Notes under the pieces: model-generated
What the model saw: the letters and a program-made list of their open reading frames with translations, nothing else
Database searches by the model: none
Told to the model about the DNA's origin: nothing
Part shown: positions 32,838 to 44,677 of the stretch, piece after piece
Position numbering within the stretch: position 1 is the stretch's first letter
Layout: every line of letters starts with the position of its first letter
Position numbers and translations under genes: made by a program
NCBI GenBank assembly: GCA_028583605.1
Contig: CM053334.1
Coordinates: 22,902,226 to 22,966,225, forward strand
Length of the DNA stretch: 64,000 bases
Direction: 5' to 3'
Source of the DNA: Dastarcus helophoroides
Lineage: Eukaryota; Arthropoda; Insecta; Coleoptera; Bothrideridae

Positions 32838-33003
32838 TATTAAAATATAAATCTTGTCCCCTGAAACCAAGAAAGGTTAAAAAACACAGCAAAGGTTGCT
32901 CTAACGCGTTTCGATAGCCAAGCTATCATCTCCAGAGATACTTCAGTATCTCTCTAAAGATGATAGATTGTCGTTAGAGCAACCTTTGTTGTGGTTTTTA
33001 GTC
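32838..33003 (-). mobile_element. Ribozyme-type element as an inverted double core
   Basis: On the minus strand: TCTGGAGATGATAGC-TTG-GCTATCGAAACG and CGTTAGAGCAACC, with a perfect 6-bp stem II (GATAGC/GCTATC). Immediately beside it, on the + strand (32950-32990), is CTCTAAAGATGATAG and a core with part of the GAAAC half deleted (TTGTCGTTAGAGCAACC). The two halves form a palindrome centred near 32950. The arm CTTGTCCCCTGAAACCAAG lies at the left. Confidence 0.7.
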
Positions 33004-33025
33004 TAAAAAATAAATAAAATATATA

Positions 33026-34409
33026 CAGGGTGGACCATAAGTTATGGTACACAGAGCAATGGTAGATTTTTTAAATAAAAATAATGTGATTTAGCTACAT
33101 TTACCTTATACCAAAAGTTGATATTACCAGAGATACAGGGTGTCAAAGTTGAAATAAAAATTTCGATTTTTTTCGTATAATTATGGAATGAATTGTAATA
33201 AAGGCACGAAATTTGGTCCAAGGGAGTTTCTTAAGTCAATAAACTTTAATTTGGTAACATTTTACCAATAGGTGATAGGGGGCGCTACCTGCGCTATCCT
33301 GCATAATTCTAAATCATCATAACTTTTTTGTGCACCAACGTATAATAATTTTTAATGGGTAATTTTATTTCTCCATCTTTTTTACGTAAAAAGGTCTACT
33401 TTCTGAAAGTTAATACAAGCAACCGTTTCCAAGATATTTGTCTCTAAAGCCTGACGTGCCTTGGTTTTAAATGACTAAGATATTAAATTTTCAGAGTAGT
33501 CTTAAAAAAAAATAATCATAAGACAGCTTTAAAACTAATTAATGTCAAATATTACTTTGCTGATAATATTATTACCTAAATTTTGAAAATCTCAATAAAG
33601 AAAATTCAAAAAATTAAGACGTAATTTATTTTCTAACATAGAGCCGTGAGATATGACCTCTAAGTCCGCACAAGAAAAATTTAATAGTCTGGGTGGTCAC
33701 AGTAGATATTTAAAGATGAATTTCGATGGAGGACAGCCAGATTTTTAATTATTTACAATCCCTTTACATGAAAAAACGCATTTCCAACATACTTATTTTT
33801 GAAAATAAATTTTGTTTTGGTATTTTATTTAAATTTGCTTTAGAAATTTAAAAAATATGTTTATTAATAATGTAGCTAGAGTAATATTTGATATAAACTA
33901 TTTTAAAGTCAGTTTTATTACTTTTACTTTAAAACCTACTGCGAAAAATTCACATTTTCATAACTTAAAATAAACATACGGCAAACTTTCGAGGCAAATA
34001 TCTTTAAAACGGTTGCTTGTATCAGTATTTACAAAGTATACCTTTTTTAAGTAAAAAATGTAGGTAAATAAAACTATTTATTTAAAATAACTGTACATAA
34101 AGGCACAAAAAAGTTATGATGCTTTAGAATACAGGGTAGCGCGCAGGTGGCGCCCCCTATGAGTTACTGACAATCTGTTAGCAAATTAGAATTACTTTAC
34201 CAACGAAACCCCCCTATATTAAATTTCTTGTCTATAGTGCATTGTGTTCATCAGTTACGCGAAAAAAATCACATTTTTTTTTTCAATTTTGACACCCTGT
34301 ATCTCTGTTAATATCAACTTTTGGTGTAAGGAAAATCTGGCTAAATCACGTTAATTTTATTAGAAAAATTTACTTTTGTTCTATGTGCCACTACTTATGG
34401 TCCACTCTG
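33026..34409. mobile_element. Tc1/mariner-like non-autonomous element with long inverted arms (1384 bp)
   Basis: Ends CAGGGTGGACCATAAGTTAT (left) and, reversed, CAGAGTGGACCATAAGTAGT (right), flanked by TA on each side. The inverted arms run about 430 bp (33026-33460 and 33970-34409), sharing GGTGTCAAAGTTGA-like blocks, GGGGGCGC, CATCATAACTTTTTTGTGC and CAAGCAACCGTTT. The centre (33480-33930) has no ORF. The terminal CAGGGTG resembles that of the DD41D element at 44678, so a related transposase may have moved it. Confidence 0.8.
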
Positions 34410-34549
34410 TATACAAAAAATATTTTAAAAAAATATACAAAAAAAAATAAGTTTACTATGTAAAATAAATGATCTGACACCGATGACAACGAAATCTATC
34501 AATAGGGCATAAATTTTCAACAACTTTGCGGGTAAATTTCTTTTAATAT

Positions 34550-34909
34550 TGTAACGAAATGTACATTTTAGAATTTAGTAGGTAAGAAAATTTTCTAGAA
34601 AGATCTGATAAGGGGAAAGCGGCCGCGATAACGAAGCAAACGGCAGATAAGCGTTCCAGAAATTTCGACAAACGATAAGCCTTATCTGCAGGATTTTTCT
34701 AGAACCTGGTAGCCAAAACTATATAAAGAGGTCGCCTTTCCCTCGAATCAGTTAGTTAGAGTCAGTCAGTGTAATTAGTGAGCTAGTAGTTAGAAGTAAA
34801 TAAGTGAGTTCATTATCCAGTTGTAGTATTCCGAGTTTAGTTTGGTAATAAAGTGGGTATTATTCAATTCACGTGTTAATAATCAATTCGAACCAATAAA
34901 CCCGTAACA
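34550..34909 (+). mobile_element. Gypsy-like solo LTR, copy 2 (360 bp)
   Basis: Starts TGTAACGAAATG, ends CCCGTAACA, flanked by ATAT (34546-34549 and 34910-34913). It contains AACGGCAGATAAGCGTTCCA, TATATAAAG at 34720, an initiator TCAGTT at 34748 and GGTAATAAAGTGGGTAT, as in the copy at 3696-4015. It has an extra NotI-like GCGGCCGC block at about 34619. No internal region. Confidence 0.85.
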
Positions 34910-34913
34910 ATAT

Positions 34914-35589
34914 AAACGTCTAACAGCGTCATCTAACCCGAAAAGGTGCAACTATGCTACCTAATATACTAGCTGAAGACTCTAGGAATTGAGATGTACA
35001 TATGAACATATCAACGAATTTGAACAAAACATCACTTTGCAATCTGCTGCTGCTAAATTTTTACATAATAATGACTATTTGAGTAAAAAAATATAAATGA
35101 ACTCAAGAAAAATGATAGCTTTTTGATAAAAAGACGAGTTTCAATCAAAAATATAAAAATTTAAAGTAATACAAAATATTGAATTTGAAATTAAAATCTA
35201 AATTTCCTATGGCAAATCGAATTTTCATAAAAATTTAATCAATTTAGCAATGAAGTTAAAATTAAAAGAAAATGTCAATCTGAGATAATAATTTGAAGTA
35301 AAAATATTCAAATTTAGAAAATAAACAAACAATTTGGATATTATCTGCATCTTTTTTGCGAATTGAGTTAAGTTAATTTATTTTTATTGGTGAAAAAACA
35401 ACCAATAAAAAATCAATAAAACGAAATTTGAAAAAAACATAATAAACGTGAGGATTTCCAAAATTAAATTTTAAGGAAAGCAAAAATGATTCGAAATTAC
35501 GAAAAAACATCATTTTAAAAAAGTCATCAAAAATAGTCAAAAGTCCAATTTCTCAAAAGAAAAAAAATTTCGAAAAAGTCAAAAGTTTT
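34914..35589. repeat. AT-rich lead-in to the 437-bp array
   Basis: Non-coding; from about 35080 it uses the same A-rich vocabulary as the array but without clear periodicity. Confidence 0.4.
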
Positions 35590-38500
35590 AGCAACAAGGC
35601 AAACTTAGAAACGCGAAATTTTCCACAGAAAGTTAAATTTGAAAAAAAAATGGAAATTTCCATAAAAGGACGAATTTTGGAAATAAATTTTGATTTCGGG
35701 GAACTGGTCTAACTTAGGCGCTAAATTTTCTATAGAAAAGTAGAATTTGGACAAAAAACTGAATCTGAAAATCGAAATTTCCAGGACGAATTTTGGGAAT
35801 AACTCGTGATTTCGAGAAAAAGCTGTAACGTACAAAAAAGGACGAAATGTCCTACAAAAAGTTAAATTTTGAGAAAAAGTCGAGTTTGGAAATCATGTCG
35901 AAATTTCGAAAAAAGGACGGATTTTGGGAAAAACTTGTTATTTTAAGAAAAAATTAGAACTTATTATTACTATTAAAAACAAAATTCGAAAAAACTAAAA
36001 ATTTTACCAAAAAGAAAGAACTTAGAAACGCAAAATTTTTCACAGAAAGTTAAATTTGAAAAAAAAATGGAATTTGGATATTATATCGAAATTTCCATAA
36101 AAGGGCGAATTTTGGAAATAAATTTTGATTTCGAGGAACAGGTCTAACTTAGGAAGGCGATAAATTTCCTATAGAAAATAAAATTTTAACAAAAAACTGA
36201 ATCTGAAAATCGAAATTTTAAGTAAAGGACGAATTTTGGGAATAACTCGTGATTTCGAGAAAAAACTGTAACGTACAAAAAAGGACGAAACGTCCTACAA
36301 AAAGCTAAATTTTGAGAAAAAATCGAGTTTGGAAATCATGTCGAAATTTCGAAAAAAGGACGAATTTTGGGAAAAACTTGTTATTTTAAGAAAAAATTAG
36401 AACTTATTATTACTATTAAAAACAAAATTCGAAAAAACTAAAAATTTTATCAAAAAGAAAGAACTTAGAAACGCGATATTTTTCACAGAAAGTTAAATTT
36501 GAAAAAAAATGGAATTTGGATAATATATCGAAATTTCCAAAAAAGGACGAATTTTGGAAATAAATTTTGATTTCGAGGAACATGTTTAATTGAGGCGCTA
36601 AATTTCGTATAGAAAGTAACATTTGGACAAAAAACTAAATCTGGAAATCAAAATTTCGAGAAAAGGACGAATTTTGGGAATAACTCGCGATTTCGAGAAA
36701 AGCTGTAACGTATAAAAAAGGACGAAACGTCGTACAAAAAGTTAAATTTTGAGAAAAAGTCGAGTTTGGAAATCATGTCGAAATTTCGAAAAAAGTACGA
36801 ATTTTGGGAAAAACTTGTAATTTTAAGAAACAATTGGAACTTATTATTATTATTAAAAACAAAATTTGAAAAAACTAAACATTTTACCAAAAAGGAAGAA
36901 CCTAGAAACGCGAAATTTTTCACAGAAAGTTAAATTTTAACAAAAAAATGGAATTTGGATATTATAATGAAATTTCCATAAAAGGGCGAATTTTGGAAAT
37001 AAATTTTGATTTCGATGAACAGGTTTAACTTAGGAAAGGCGCCAAATTTCCTATAGAAAGTAAAATTTTGACAAAAAAATGAATCTGGGAATCGAAATTT
37101 CGAGAAAAGAACTAATTTTGGGAATAACTCGTGATTTCGAGAAAAAGCTGTAACGTATAAAAAAGGACGAAACGTCGAACAAAAAGTTAAATTTTGAGAA
37201 AAAGTCGAGTTTGGAAATTCTGTCGAAATTTTGAAGAAAGGACGAATTTTGTGAAAAATTTCTAATTTTAAGAAACAATTAGGATTTATTATTATTATTA
37301 AAAACAACATTCGAAAAAACTAAAAAATATACCAAAAGGGAAGAACTTAGAAAAGCGAAATTTTTCACAGAAAGTTAAATTTGAAAAAAATGGAATTTGG
37401 ATATCGAAATTTCCACAAAAGGACGAATTTTGGAAAAAAAGGTTGATTTCGGGGAACTGGTCTAACTTGGGCGCTAAATTTCCTATAGAAAGTAAAATTT
37501 GGACAAAAAACTGAATCTGGAAATCGAAATTTCGAAAAAAGGACGAATTTTGGGAATAGCTCGTGATTTTGAGAAAAAGCTGTAACATATAAAAAGGACG
37601 AAACGTCGTACAAAAAGTTAAATTTTGAGAAAAAGTCGAGTTTGGAAATCATGTCGAAATTTCGAAAAAAGTACGAATTTTGGGAAAAACTTGTAATTTT
37701 AAGAAAAAATTAGAACTTATTATTATTATTAAAAACAAAATTCAAAAAAACTAAACATTTTACTATAAAGGAAGAACTTAGAAACGCGAAATGTTTCACA
37801 GAAAGTTAAATTTGAACAAAAAAAATGAAATTTGGATATTATATCGAAATTTCCATAAAAGGACGAATTTTGGAAATAAGTTTTGATTTCGAGGAAGAGG
37901 TCTAACTTTGGCGCTAAATTTCCTATAGAAAGTAAAATTTGGACAAAAAACTGAATCTGGAAATCGAAATTTCGAGAAAAGGACGAATTTTGGGAATAGC
38001 TCGTGATTTTGAGAAAAAGCTGTAACATATAAAAAGGACGAAACGTCGTACAAAAAGTTAAATTTTGAGAAAAAGTCGAGTTTGGAAATCCTGTCGAAAT
38101 TTTGAAGAAAGGACGAATTTTGGGAAAAACTTGTAATTTTAAGAAACAATTAGAACTTATTATAATTTTTAAAAACAAAATTCGAAAAAACTAAAAATTT
38201 TACCAAAAAGAAAGAACTTAGAAACGCGAAACTTTCCACAGAAAGTTAAATTTGAAAAAAAAAATGGAATTCGGATATTATATCGAAATTTCCATAAAAG
38301 GACGAATTTTGGAAATAAATTTTGATTTCGAGGAACAGGTCTAACTTGGGCGCTAAATTTCCTAGAGAAAGTAAAATTTGGACAAAACACTGAATCTGAA
38401 AATCGAAATTTCCAGGACGAATTTTGGGAATAACTCGTGATCTCGAGAAAAAGCTGTAACGTATAAAAAAGGACGAAAAGTCGTACAAAAAGTTAAATTT

Positions 38501-41500
38501 TGAGAAAAAATCGAGTTTGGAAATCATGTTGAAATTTCGAAAAAAGGCGAATTTTGGGAAAAACTTGTAATTTTAAGAAACAATTAGAACTTATAATTTT
38601 TAAAAACAAAATTCGAAAAAACTAAAAATTTTATTTAAAAGAAAGAACTTAGAAACGCGAAAATTTTCACAGAAAGTTAAATTTGAAAAAAAAATGGAAG
38701 TTCGATATTATATCGAAATTTCCATAAAAGGGCGAATTTTGGAAATAAATTTTGATTTCGAGGAACAGATCTAACTTAGGAAGGCGATAAATTTCCTAAC
38801 GCAAGTAAAATTTTGACAAAAAACTGAATCTGGAAATCGAAATTTCCAGGAAGAAATTTGGGAATAACTCGTGATTTCGAGGAAAAGCTGTAACGTACAA
38901 ACAAGGACGAAATGTCCTACAAAAAGTAAAACTTTGAGAAAAAGTCGAGTTCAGAAATCCTGTCGAAATTTCGAAAAAAGGACGAATTTTGGGAAAAACT
39001 TGTAATTTTAAGAAACAATTAGAACTTATTATTATTATTAAAAACAAAATTCGAAAAAACTAAAAATTTTACCAAAAAGAAAGAACTTAGAAACGCGAAA
39101 TTTTCCACAGAAAGTTAAATTTGAAAAAAAAAAATGGAATTTGGATATTATATCGAAATTTCCATAAAAGGGCGAATTTTGGAAATAAATTTTGATTTCG
39201 AGGAACAGGTCTAACTTAGGAAGGCGATAAACTTCCTATAAAAAGTAAAATTTGGACAAAAAACTGAATCTGAAAATCGAAATTTCCAGGACGAATTTTG
39301 GGAATAACTCGTGATTTCGAAAAAAAGCTGTAACGTACAAAAAAGGACGAAACGTCCTACAAAAAGTTAAATTTTGAGAAAAAGTCGAGTTTGGAAATTA
39401 TGTCGAAATTTCGAAAAAAGTACGAATTTTGGGAAAAACTTGTAATTTTAAGAGACAATTAGAACTTATTATTATTATTGAAAACAAAATTCGAAAAAAC
39501 TAAAAATTTTACCAAAAGGAAAGAACTTAGAAACGCGAAATTTTTCACAGAAAGTGAAATTTGAAAAAAAATGGAATTTGGATATTATATCGAAATTTCC
39601 ATAAAAGGACGAATTTTGGAAATAAATTTTGATTTCGAGGAACAGGTCTAACTTGGGCGCTAAATTTCCTATAGAAAGTAAAATTTGGACAAAAAACTGA
39701 ATCTGGAAATCGAAATTTCCAGGACGAATTTTGGGAATAACTCGTGATCTCGAGAAAAAGCTGTAACATATAAAAAGGACGAAACGTCGTACAAAAAGTT
39801 AAATTTTGAGAAAAAGTCGAGTTTGGAAATCCTGTAAAAATTTCGAAAAAAGGACGAATTTTGGGAAAAACTTGTATTTTTAAGAAACAATTAGAACTTA
39901 TTTTAATTTTTAAAAACAAAATTCGAAAAAACTAAAAATTTTATTAAAAAGAAAGAACTTAGAAACGCGAAATTTTTCACAGAAAGTTAAATTTGAAAAA
40001 AATGGAATTTGGATATTATATCGAAATTTCCATAAAAGGACGAATTTTGGAAATAAATTTTGATTTCGAGAAACAGGTCTAACCTAGGAAAGGCGCTAAA
40101 TTTCCTACAGAAAGTAAAATTTTGACAAAAAACTTAATCTGGAAATCGAAATTTCCAGGACGAATTTTGGGAATAACTCGTGATCTCGAGAAAAAACGGT
40201 AACGTATAAAAAAGGACGAAACGTCCTTTAAAAAGTCAAATTTTGAGAAAAAGTCGAGTTTGGAAATCATGTCGAAATTTCGAAAAAAGGACGAATTTTG
40301 GGAAATACTTGTAATTTTATGAAACAATTAGAACTTATTATTATTATTAAAAACAAAATTCGAAAAAACTAAAAATTTTACCAAAAAGAAAGAACTTACA
40401 AGGAAAGTACCCGAGGTGTACCTCACCGATTTTTTTCATTTTGTGATATGTTATAGTACATAACAAAATATTGGACACGTATTTTTTTTTAGATGCTAAC
40501 TCGGCGATTTAAGTGGTGAAACCACCCCTTAAAGTTCACCCAAAAAAACAGTTTTTCTTTAATAACTCGAGAATTAATTGAAATTTTTTGATGAAACAAA
40601 CGCTATGTTATTTCTTATAAAAAGCGCTCCTAAAGACATATTGGTTATGTTAAAAAGTTGCAACCCCTAATTTTTATGGGGGTGAGTTTCATTATTTTTC
40701 TTATATATCAACTTTTGAACTACTGAATTTTATCAAATATACCAATTTTATTGAGAACACTAAAAAATAAAATTGACCTGTCTCGGGGTTTTGCAAAAAA
40801 AATCCTTGAAAGGGGTGATTTACCCCTTGAGTTAATTTTTTTTCTGTACAGTGATAAGGAAAGTAAAACGCAACATATGTTTTTAATTTTATTTCTATAA
40901 TGATTATTTTGACATATATTTTGCATTAACAATGAAATAACGTAACACCCCTATTTTTATGAGCCTTGAAGAACCCTATGGATTTGTTCATTATTAGATT
41001 GCGAATCAAAACATTTATTTTTTCACTTTTAACTTATTATATGTTGATATTTCATCAAAATAATGTTTCAACAATTTCTTTAGATGCTAAATTTGTGATT
41101 TAGGTGGTGAACTCCCCACCCCCTAAAGATAACCCCCAATTTTTCTTTAATATCTCAAGAATAAATTGGAATTTAACTTTAAGGTGTGGTTTCACCACTT
41201 AAATCGCCGAGTGTCCAATATTTTGTTATGTACTATAACATATCACAAAATGAAAAAAATCGGTGGGGTACACCTCGGGTACTTTCCTTGTTAGAAAAGC
41301 GAAATTTTTTCACCGAAAGTTAAATTTGAAAAAATGGAATATGGATATTATATCGAATTTTCCATAAAAGGACGAATTCTGGAAATAGATTCTGATTTCG
41401 AGGAACAGGTCAACTTACAAAAGGAGCTAAATTTCCTACAGAAAGTTAAATTTTGGCAAAGTGAATCAGGAAATCGTATCGAAATTTCGAGAAAAGGATG

Positions 41501-41760
41501 AATTTTGGGAATAACTCGTGATTTCGAAAAAAGTTTGAACGCCAAAAAAGTGCGAAATTCGAAACAAAATGGTAAATTTTGCGAAAAAAACGTTGAGCTT
41601 GAAAATCATGTCGAAATTTAGAGAAAAGAACGAACATTGGAAACAATGCTACTTTCAAAAAAAAAGTTCTAATTTCATAAAAACGTATATATTTTCCAAA
41701 AAAGTCATTTTTCAAGAATAAAACCCAAATTTTTGCAATAAAATCAAACATTTGAGAATG
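35590..41760 (-). repeat. ~437-bp tandem array, about 12 units
   Basis: The anchor (ttagaac)TTATTATTATT recurs at about 35961, 36404, 36841, 37286, 37717, 38157, 38591, 39026, 39466, 39898 and 40335, steps of 431-445 bp. Each unit contains three diverged subunits of about 127 bp, each with AAATTT, a CGAAATTTC block and GGACGAATTTTGG, plus a ~60-bp spacer (CTAAAAATTTTACCAAAAAG). It is thus a small higher-order repeat. Minus-strand open frames of 70-150 codons recur with the array period, rich in F, K, N and S; they are repeat translations, not genes. An 892-bp element interrupts it at 40399-41290, and degenerate units continue to about 41760. Confidence 0.9.
40399..41290. mobile_element. Harbinger-like non-autonomous element (892 bp)
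   Basis: Inverted termini CAAGGAAAGTACCCGAGGTG and the matching right end, continuing for about 75 bp (TATAGTACATAACAAAATAT) and, after a 26-bp indel, through CTCGGCGATTTAAGTGGTGA. Flanked by TTA at 40396-40398 and 41291-41293; the uninterrupted array unit has a single TTA there (GAACTTAGAAACG), proving a 3-bp target duplication. TTA duplications are typical of PIF/Harbinger. No ORF; moved in trans. Confidence 0.8.
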
Positions 41761-42649
41761 GAGATATTTGAGAAAATAAACAGACCAATTTCTAGAAAAA
41801 AGTCGAAATGTACAGAAGCATAAAATTAATTTTGAAATTTAAAACAATATTTTTAAGGCCAAACCTTTTCAAAAAGTTGTACTTGGAAAAAAATTCAAAT
41901 TATTTAAAAACGGATTTTGGAAAAAGAAGAGTATTTTGAAAAAAAAAATTATTTTAAAAAGGAGTCCAAATTTTGAAAAAAAAAAATTTTTTTTTGAGAA
42001 AATATCCAGATTTAAATAAAAATATGAGTTTTCTAGAAAAAATTATCCCAACAGACATGTCAAAATATTTAGTGAAAGTAATTTTTTTTGAAAAATGGCA
42101 AAATTATAAATAAAAAGTCTGGTTTTGAGAAAATAAGCGATAAAACCTAAAAATTGTTTAAAGATTATTTGAAAAAAAATCGAACCTTTCACAAAGTAAA
42201 CCTGTAACAAAAAATAAAAAAAATTCCAGAAAAAGTTAAATCATGTCTATAACATGAAATTTACACAAAAATAAGAAAATAGAGAGGGGAGGAGAGGGAG
42301 TTCGAAACGATTTTTTTTTTAGTGTGGATTATTTTGTAAGCTCCCTTCTTAGAAACTGGCCTAACTGTATTTAGGTAACATTTTCTGTTATACAGGTTAA
42401 TTAGCAAAGCGAATTGACACTTTCTCAAAAAAATGACGCAGCCTTTGTATTAGTTTTCCTTTTTGTTAAGCAAAAAAAAATCCATCCAAACAATAAAATT
42501 TTCATAAACAGTCAAAATTTTAAGAGAATTTCTGTCAATTAATTTGTTTTTTAGAAGCTATATTTTGAGAAATCAAATTTTCTACCTTCAACCCCAAGCT
42601 GGAGAAATATTGATTTGGAATTTAAACTTTTAAAATACTTGAAAAGTTC
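41761..42649. repeat. AT-rich degenerate repeat
   Basis: A-rich words (TTTTGAAAAA, GTCAAAATTT) without clear period. No gene. Confidence 0.4.
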
Positions 42650-43965
42650 ACAAATATCTGGAGGAAAATAAAATCATCTCCGACAGGCAATACGGTTTTA
42701 GACAACAACGTTCCACTGGCGATCTACTGGCATATGTTACTCATATCTGTAACTCAGCTATGGAAAAACATGGTGAGGCTAGGATTGTGGCATTGGATAT
42801 CTCAAAGGCTTTCGACGGAGTCTGGCACCGATCTCTTCTCGCCAAATTAACATCTTATGGTCTTCCTCCTGGACTCTGTCATTTGATATCCAATTTTCTC
42901 GCTGACAGATCTCTTCAGGTTGTCGTGATGGCATCTCATCCGAGACATTAGCGATTAACGTAGGGGTGCCTCAGGGGTCTGTTCTGTCTCCTACTCTATT
43001 TCTGTTACACATAAACGACCTCTTAGCTTCAACGTTCAATCCTATATACAGTTACGCAGATGATAGTAACCTTTCTCCGACAAACCATTATCTATCGTTG
43101 CTTCAGATCGACTAAGGAGACAGCAGATACAGACAATTAATCGGGATCTCGAGATTATTCTGGAATGGGGTAAGAACAATTTGGTCGAGTTCAACGCTTC
43201 AAAAACTCAGGCCGCGGTTTTCTCTAAGAAAACATCAAGAGATAATGCAACAAACATACTAATGGACGGTAAAATCCTTCCGATGGGATCTAATCTATCT
43301 ATTCTAGGAGTGAATGCGAGCACTAACTTCTCTTGGGATGATCATGTGCGCGCCATTGTCAAATCCGCCTCTCCGAAACTATGTTTTCTTTTTAGAGCTG
43401 AAAAGTACTTCACATCTCATCAGTTATTAACACTATACAAAGCTCAAGTTAGGTTAACACTAGAATACTGGTCTTATGTTTGGAATTCAGCCCCAAAACA
43501 CATTTTAGATCTCTTGGATTCAGTTCAAAGAAGAGCGATTCGCCTAATTGATGACGAGAGTCTAACCGATTCTCTCGAAACACTAGAACACAGGCGTATG
43601 GTTGGTGACTTGTCTCTTTTCTACAAGTACTATCATGGAAGATGCTCGCAGCAACTAATAGGGTTAATCCCCCCAAGGGCAAGATTCTTGAGGCGCACTA
43701 GACAGTCAGAGACATCAAATTCCTGCGGTCCAGCTTGACACAGTGAGGACTTCTGTCTATGGAGACTCTTTTTTCTATAGAACTTTCAAGTTATGGAACT
43801 TGTTACTGAAAGGAATTTTTTCCAAAAATTTCAACCTATCCTTGTTTAAGAAGGCGGTTCATCGCCATCTATCCTTCTTTCCGCATCCTACTTGCAGTCC
43901 TTTGAAAGCATAATGGGGTTACCCTTTGCGAGTGGATTAAACTTTAACAAAAAAAGGTAGTTCAC
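42650..43965 (+). pseudogene. LINE-A, best copy: RT palm to C-terminus
   Basis: Begins in EENKIISDRQYGFRQQRSTG-type sequence, then DLLAYVTHICNSAMEKHGEA, LDISKAFDGVWHRSLLAKLT and FLADRSLQVVV. After a 1-2-base deletion near 42922 it continues INVGVPQGSVLSPTLFLLHI and YSYADDSNL, the catalytic YADD. A second break near 43150 precedes a 185-codon frame (43181-43738) with LGVNASTNFSWDDHVRAI, then YKAQVRLTLEYWSYVWNSAP and SVQRRAIRLIDD, the RT thumb and C-terminal region of Jockey/CR1-like LINEs. The tail continues to HLSFFPHPTCSPLKA before a stop at about 43912. The endonuclease half is missing (5' truncation). Confidence 0.88.
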
Positions 43966-44115
43966 TGGCAATAATCGGATTAAAATTTTTAGAATGTTTC
44001 ACACTGCCATCAATACTTGATTTCTAGCATAGAGTGCACACGTGGATACAATAATATAAATCTCCAAGTCGTTTTGCAGTAGCTTTTCGGAGTCGACAAC
44101 GCTGCAATCTTTATT
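43925..44115 (-). repeat. Repeat Y, inverted copy
   Basis: On the minus strand it matches 26270-26455: GCGTTGTCGACTCCGAAAAG, ACTTGGAGATTTATATTATT, GTATCCACGTGTGCACTC, CATTCTAAAAATTTTAATCC and GTGAACTACC. It abuts the 3' end of LINE-A. Confidence 0.65.
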
Positions 44116-44675
44116 CGAAATATATCGTCAATTCAGCTGAATTCAGTCATTTGGATTTAGGAGTAGTAGAGCTATTATTTCAAGATATTTCCCTAACATG
44201 TGACAAGAAGCATCGAAATTCTGTGAGTGAATTTCGAATTGCGATTACGCACAAACGGTACCACTGGAAATCCTCACATTTTACTATTTCATCAACAATA
44301 TTACCCTACATAACATACTTATTTTTTTATCAAAATTTGTAGAAAGGTTTTGCTGCGATAAATTAAAGACTTCTGCGAACACATTCTTTGCCTATATCTG
44401 ACGTGTAAATAATCTTTATTTTGACTTGACTTCAGCACGGGCACGGATCTCTTAATTTTGCAAATGTATTGATAACACTGTTAGTAACATCTGGCAGAAA
44501 TTTAAACAAAATCTATAGAAAGCAACTAACACCGGTGAACTACCATTTATCTTCGTGTCGAATAAAAAACGTAGCCCATGAGTCTTGAACTGAAAGGGGT
44601 GAATGAAAGGGATCAATTCAGGTGGTTTCCCATCGGTGTGGTAACTTTCGGGTTCACAGGTGAGTTGGTGACCTA
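44116..44675. other. Unassigned spacer
   Basis: No gene or repeat recognised apart from a short AACTAACACCGGTGAACTACC near 44525 that resembles the end of repeat Y. Confidence 0.35.
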
Positions 44676-44677
44676 TA

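Noticed and set aside
35605..40327. Many minus-strand frames of 70-149 codons rich in F, S, K and N
   Set aside because: They recur with the 437-bp array period in shifting frames and contain the same peptide pieces; they are translations of the satellite.
35590..41760. CRISPR-like array of repeats and spacers
   Set aside because: The repeat units are ~437 bp, AT-rich and contiguous without unique spacers; eukaryotic satellite context.
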